Of a DNA stretch of 8,622 nucleotides, positions 5,528 to 8,622 are shown in pieces. Below the pieces are notes generated by a model that searched no databases, had not been told where the DNA came from, and saw only the letters and a list, made by a program, of their open reading frames with translations. Numbering within the stretch: the stretch's first letter is position 1; every line of letters starts with the position of its first letter. Origin of the DNA: an uncultured Eubacteriales bacterium. Lineage in GTDB: Bacteria > Bacillota > Clostridia > Oscillospirales > Oscillospiraceae. The stretch is taken from positions 1 to 8,622 of the forward strand of contig USQL01000091.1 of assembly GCA_900556935.1 (NCBI GenBank). Direction: 5' to 3'. The position numbers and the translations under genes are program-made.

Positions 5528-5539
5528 CGTAAATTTACG
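5528..5539. repeat. 12-bp palindrome downstream of REP-like copy 3
   Basis: CGTAAATTTACG is a perfect 12-bp palindrome, 11 bases after copy 3. It matches the CGTCAATTGACG core that abuts copy 1 at all but the two symmetric positions, and both are followed by GAAT or AAT. It lies about 27 bases before the ATP-grasp start. Confidence 0.55.
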
Positions 5540-5566
5540 AATCAAAGAGAAAGAAGCAGATAGATT

Positions 5567-6757
5567 ATGAAAAACTTTATTTTCATCTCCCCCAATTTTC
5601 CAATGACCTATTGGAAATTCTGCGCGGAGCTGAAAAAGAACGGCATGCGGGTCTTAGGCATCGGTGACAGCCCCTATGAGAACCTGCTGCAGCAGCTGCG
5701 GGACAGCCTGGACGAATACTACAAGGTATCCAGCCTGGAAAACTACGACGAGGTCTTTAAGGCCGTGGCCTTCTTCACCTTTAAGTACGGCAAAATCGAC
5801 TGGCTGGAATCCAATAACGAATACTGGCTCATGCGGGATGCCCAGCTGCGCACGGAATTCAACATCACCACCGGGCCCAAAATCCAGGACATGCGGAAAA
5901 TCAAGTTCAAGTCCGCCATGAAGGAATACTACGCCAAGGCAGGGCTGCCCACAGCCAGATGGCACATTGTGGAGGGGCTGGAGGACGGCCTGGAATTCGC
6001 CCACACGGTTGGCTACCCCGTAGTGGTCAAGCCAGACAACGGCGTAGGAGCCAACAACACCTACAAGCTCTCCTCCGACGAGGACTTTGTGTTCTTCATG
6101 GAGCACAAGAACGATGAGGTCTATATTATGGAGGAGTACGTCAAGGGCTACGTGCAGACCTTTGATGCCATTGTGGATTCCAAGGGCCAGCCCCTGTTTG
6201 AAAGCGGCAACATCACCCCCGAGTCCATTATGGATATCGTCAACGACAACCGGGATTCCACCTATTACCTGGTAAAGGACGTGCCCGAGAACATCCGCTC
6301 CGCGGGCCTGCGGACCATCAGGGCCTTTGGTGTCAAGAGCCGGTTTATCCACCTGGAATTCTTCGTCCTCACAGAGGACCAGGATGGTCTTGGCAAGAAG
6401 GGGGATGTGTTGGGCCTGGAAGTGAATATGCGTCCCGCCGGCGGCTATACCCCCGACATGTACAACTACAGCCAGGAGACCGATGTGTATAAAATCTGGG
6501 CGGATATGGTCTGCTTCGACAAAAACACCAAGCCCATCGGTGCCCACCACTACTGTGCCTTCTACGGCCGTCGGGACGGCACCCACTACAAGCTGGACGA
6601 CTACGAAATCATGATGAAATACGCCGGTCATATTGTGATGAACGGCCGGATTCCCGACGCTCTGTCCGGGGCCATGGCCAACCAGATGTATGTGGGCGTT
6701 TTCGATACCGAGGAAGAACTGAACACATTCTATCAGGACCTGTCCGAGCGGTTCTGA
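5567..6757 (+). CDS. ATP-grasp carboxylate-amine ligase, operon gene 3
   Basis: A 396-residue cytoplasmic enzyme. Residues 1-105 form a pre-ATP-grasp Rossmann-like part (FIFISPNFP, MRVLGIGDSPYEN). Residues 110-300 are the ATP-grasp fold: KIKFKSAMKEYYAKAGLPTA, YPVVVKPDNGVGANN (150-164, with ATP-binding Lys155 and the glycine loop), YIMEEYV (186-192, adenine-binding edge), HLEFF (Glu264) and GLEVNMRPAGG (283-293), where Glu285 and Asn287 should bind Mg2+ and Arg289 the acyl phosphate. Such enzymes activate a carboxylate as acyl phosphate and join it to an amine. The overall pattern is closest to the carbamoyl-phosphate-synthase-like/biotin-carboxylase-like group of stand-alone ligases, not to a named pathway enzyme. 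The SD is weak (AAGAAG region), unlike its neighbours, so translation may be low. The permease starts 16 bases after the stop. Substrates are unknown. Confidence 0.85.
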   Translation: MKNFIFISPNFPMTYWKFCAELKKNGMRVLGIGDSPYENLLQQLRDSLDEYYKVSSLENYDEVFKAVAFFTFKYGKIDWLESNNEYWLMRDAQLRTEFNITTGPKIQDMRKIKFKSAMKEYYAKAGLPTARWHIVEGLEDGLEFAHTVGYPVVVKPDNGVGANNTYKLSSDEDFVFFMEHKNDEVYIMEEYVKGYVQTFDAIVDSKGQPLFESGNITPESIMDIVNDNRDSTYYLVKDVPENIRSAGLRTIRAFGVKSRFIHLEFFVLTEDQDGLGKKGDVLGLEVNMRPAGGYTPDMYNYSQETDVYKIWADMVCFDKNTKPIGAHHYCAFYGRRDGTHYKLDDYEIMMKYAGHIVMNGRIPDALSGAMANQMYVGVFDTEEELNTFYQDLSERF

Positions 6758-6760
6758 ATA

Positions 6761-6766
6761 AAGGAG
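6761..6766 (+). promoter_or_regulatory. Ribosome binding site supporting the TTG start of the permease
   Basis: AAGGAG, seven bases before TTG at 6774. The next in-frame ATG (in LTMTIP, residue 23) would remove the N-terminal segment and has no comparable SD, so TTG is the credible start. Confidence 0.75.
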
Positions 6767-6773
6767 TAGCGCA

Positions 6774-7442
6774 TTGGACCAAAGACTGCTGGGAATTTTA
6801 ATCGATTCCTTTCCCAAAATTTTGCTGCCGGGTCTCACCATGACCATCCCTCTGACTGTGATTTCCTTTTCCCTGGCCCTGGTCATTGCGGTGATTACCG
6901 CCATGGTGCAGTTTGCGGGTGTCAAGGTTTTCAAGCAGATTGCCCGGTTTTATATCTGGGTAGTCCGGGGAACGCCCCTGCTTGTGCAGCTGTATGTGAT
7001 TTTTTACGGGCTTCCCAACCTGGGGATTATGCTCGAGCCCTTCCCCTCCGCTGTACTGGTCTTCTCCATCAACGAGGGGGCCTACTGCGCCGAAACCATC
7101 CGGGCTGCCCTGGAATCCGTTCCCAAGGGGCAGCTGGAGGCGGGCTACTGCGTGGGCATGAGCTATATGCAGGTCATGCGCCGCATCGTCCTGCCCCAGG
7201 CCATGCGGACCGCCTTCCCCTCCCTTTCCAACAACCTCATCTCCATGGTCAAGGACACCTCTCTGGCCGCCAACATCACCGTTATGGAGATGTTTATGGT
7301 GACCCAGCGCATTGCCTCCCGGTACTATGAGCACCTGGCCCTGTATATCGAGGTAGCGCTTGTCTACCTGCTGTTCTGCACGGTGCTGACCAAGCTGCAG
7401 AGCATCGGTGAAAAGAAACTGAATTCTTACGGGGCGGTGTAA
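6774..7442 (+). CDS. Polar amino acid ABC transporter permease (HisM/GlnP/TcyB type)
   Basis: A 222-residue inner-membrane protein. Hydrophobic segments lie at about 14-46, 57-80, 89-103, 150-170 and 186-206. RGTPLLVQLYVIFYGLP (65-81) is a signature of the His/Glu/Gln/cystine permease family. The cytoplasmic coupling loop is EAGYCVGMSYMQVMRRIVLP (122-141), matching the EAA-G-I-LP motif that docks on the ATPase. Length is standard. Only one permease gene is seen before the ATPase, so it probably forms a homodimer as in TcyB-type cystine importers. Translation begins at TTG with a good SD (AAGGAG). It lies 16 bases after the ATP-grasp gene and 2 bases before the ATPase, clearly in the same operon. 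Confidence 0.93.
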   Translation: MDQRLLGILIDSFPKILLPGLTMTIPLTVISFSLALVIAVITAMVQFAGVKVFKQIARFYIWVVRGTPLLVQLYVIFYGLPNLGIMLEPFPSAVLVFSINEGAYCAETIRAALESVPKGQLEAGYCVGMSYMQVMRRIVLPQAMRTAFPSLSNNLISMVKDTSLAANITVMEMFMVTQRIASRYYEHLALYIEVALVYLLFCTVLTKLQSIGEKKLNSYGAV

Positions 7443-7444
7443 CC

Positions 7445-8215
7445 ATGGCAATGCTGGAAATCAAAAACGTGCACAAGGCCTTTGACGGCATGGACGTGCT
7501 GAAAGGGGTCAGCCTGACCGTGGAAAAGGGCGACGTGGTGGCCATTTTGGGCAAAAGCGGCTCCGGAAAGACCACCTTGCTGCGGTGTATCAACTTCCTG
7601 GAAACCGCCGACCAGGGAGAGCTTGTCTTCGACGGAGAGGTCTTCCCCCTCCACGGCGCTTCCAAGAAGGACATTGCGAGGCTTCGGAAAAAGACCGCCT
7701 TTGTGTTTCAGAACTACAATCTGTTCCGGAACAAAACCGCCCTGCAAAACGTGACCGAGGGGCTGATTGTGGCCCGGAAGATGCCCAAGGCGGAGGCCGA
7801 GGCCATCGGCATGAAGATGCTTCAAAAGGTGGGCATGGAGGACCGTGCCTCCTTCTATCCCAGCCAGCTCTCAGGCGGGCAGCAGCAGCGGGTGGCCATC
7901 GCCCGCGGGCTTGCCACGGACCCGGAGATTATTCTCTTTGACGAGCCCACCTCCGCTTTGGACCCGGAACTGACGGTAGAAGTACTCTCCGTCATGCGCC
8001 AGCTTGCCCAGGAGGGAATGACCATGCTGGTGGTCACCCACGAAATGAACTTTGCTAAAAACGTCTCTTCCAAGGTTGTTTTTATGGAGGACGGCGTTGT
8101 ACTGGAGGAAAGCAGTCCCCAGGACTTCTTCCGCCAGCCCAAGCAGGAGCGCTCCCGTGCCTTCCTGCAAACCATTCTGGGGGAGCATCCCCAAACTCAG
8201 GAGGAACATGTATGA
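7445..8215 (+). CDS. Polar amino acid ABC transporter ATP-binding protein (GlnQ/TcyC type)
   Basis: The 256-residue ATPase is complete: Walker A GKSGSGKTT (36-44), Q-loop FVFQN (Gln89), signature LSGGQ (142-146), Walker B IILFDE (162-167), D-loop SALD (170-173) and H-loop His199 in VVTHE. It powers uptake through the upstream permease at the cytoplasmic face. The length and the RLRKKTAFVFQNYNLF region are typical of the polar amino acid importer subfamily; the permease and binding protein on either side fit. The ATG lies 2 bases after the permease stop with only a G-rich, weak SD, which suggests coupled translation; an alternative ATG sits two codons downstream (7451). Its last bases overlap the next gene as ATGA. 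Confidence 0.95.
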   Translation: MAMLEIKNVHKAFDGMDVLKGVSLTVEKGDVVAILGKSGSGKTTLLRCINFLETADQGELVFDGEVFPLHGASKKDIARLRKKTAFVFQNYNLFRNKTALQNVTEGLIVARKMPKAEAEAIGMKMLQKVGMEDRASFYPSQLSGGQQQRVAIARGLATDPEIILFDEPTSALDPELTVEVLSVMRQLAQEGMTMLVVTHEMNFAKNVSSKVVFMEDGVVLEESSPQDFFRQPKQERSRAFLQTILGEHPQTQEEHV

Positions 8216-8622
8216 AAAAGTTTACCCGTCTGGCCGTTCTGGCTTTGGCTTCCCTGCTGGCGCTCAGCGCCTGCGGCAAAAAGCAGACTGCCGCTACCGA
8301 CCGTTTGGCCCAGATTCAGCAGAAAGGCGAGCTGGTCATCGCCCTGGAGGGCAACTGGGCCCCCTGGTCCTTCCACGATGATTCCGACGCTTTGGTTGGC
8401 TACGACGTAGAGGTCGGCCAGGCCATTGCCGAAAAGCTGGGTGTCAAGGCCACGTTTGTTGAGGGCGAGTGGGACGGACTGCTGGCCGGTGTGGAAGCGG
8501 GCCGTTACGACATGGTCATCAACGGCGTGGACATCACCGACAGCCGGAAGGAAACCTACGATTTCAGCACCCCCTATGCCTACATCAGCACCGCTCTTGT
8601 GGTTGGCAAAGACAACGACACC
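8212..8622 (+). CDS. Amino acid (cystine-like) ABC transporter substrate-binding lipoprotein, 3' end beyond the window
   Basis: The first 137 residues are visible; family members are usually about 260-290. A lipoprotein signal peptide (MKKFTRLAV, hydrophobic core) ends in the lipobox LSAC with Cys21 as the lipidated residue, so the protein is tethered outside the cell. The mature part has the SBP family 3 fold: LVIALEGNWAPWSFHDD, LVGYDVEVGQAIAEKLGV, EWDGLLAGVEAGRYDMVING and RKETYDFSTPY, where Arg112 is the expected ligand carboxylate contact. LEG-x-W/Y-x-P-x-SF, the WDG-LA element and YDFSTPY resemble E. coli FliY/TcyJ and other cystine-binding proteins more than glutamine- or arginine-binding ones; this is recalled similarity, not a search. 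AGGAGG (8199-8204) sits seven bases before the ATG, and the start overlaps the ATPase stop by four bases (ATGA). Confidence 0.92.
   Translation, partial: MKKFTRLAVLALASLLALSACGKKQTAATDRLAQIQQKGELVIALEGNWAPWSFHDDSDALVGYDVEVGQAIAEKLGVKATFVEGEWDGLLAGVEAGRYDMVINGVDITDSRKETYDFSTPYAYISTALVVGKDNDT

Noticed and set aside
5654..6934. Minus-strand open frame of 426 codons opposite the ATP-grasp gene
   Set aside because: It runs across the ATP-grasp/permease boundary, is rich in Val, Gly and His as expected of a shadow frame, and has no motif or ribosome site.
126..8622. Bacillithiol or mycothiol pathway, from a PIG-L enzyme plus a cystine-like importer
   Set aside because: The PIG-L protein is secreted and lies in a separate, divergent unit. 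No glycosyltransferase or cysteine-ligase partner of those pathways is present.
1..8622. CRISPR array, prophage or insertion sequence
   Set aside because: No regularly spaced direct repeats, integrase, transposase or phage-like gene was found. The only repeats are the short REP-like palindromes and the TACTA triplet.

Overview
The window looks like chromosomal DNA from a Gram-positive, GC-rich member of the class Clostridia, probably of the gut Oscillospirales/Oscillospiraceae type. The evidence is strong AGGAGG-type ribosome sites, near-consensus sigma-A promoters, a lipoprotein solute-binding protein instead of a periplasmic one, a C-terminal-anchored surface enzyme, and a clostridial spacing of the MutY iron-sulfur cysteines. 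The family-level placement is an inference; no marker gene fixes the species.

Layout. Positions 1-49 (minus) hold the 5' part of a tRNA-Arg(ACG), with its own promoter at 73-101. Next, on the minus strand, is a secreted, membrane-anchored PIG-L/LmbE-type deacetylase (126-1604) with an extended -10 promoter and a leader hairpin. A divergent intergenic region of about 330 bp follows and carries an inverted pair of REP-like palindromes. On the plus strand come mutY (1937-2986) and an overlapping PHP-family histidinol-phosphatase-like gene (2979-3767). A strong promoter at 3843-3871 then opens a second plus-strand operon: two alpha/beta-hydrolase esterases (3940-4695 and 4722-5474), a third REP-like element, an ATP-grasp ligase (5567-6757), and a polar amino acid ABC importer made of permease (6774-7442, TTG start), ATPase (7445-8215) and substrate-binding lipoprotein (from 8212, cut by the window end).

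How the genes may work together. mutY and the PHP gene are translationally linked housekeeping-type genes without an obvious shared pathway. The second operon is the most interesting part. It combines an importer whose binding protein resembles cystine-binding proteins, an ATP-dependent carboxylate-amine ligase, and two serine hydrolases with G-x-S-M-G nucleophile elbows. This is compatible with import of an amino acid or small conjugate, ATP-dependent ligation, and ester or amide hydrolysis, but the substrate cannot be read from sequence. The REP-like elements share the architecture GTAG/GCAG + GGGC-type stem-loop + G, and two of the three are followed by a CGTnAATTnACG palindrome, which suggests a dispersed repeat family in this genome.
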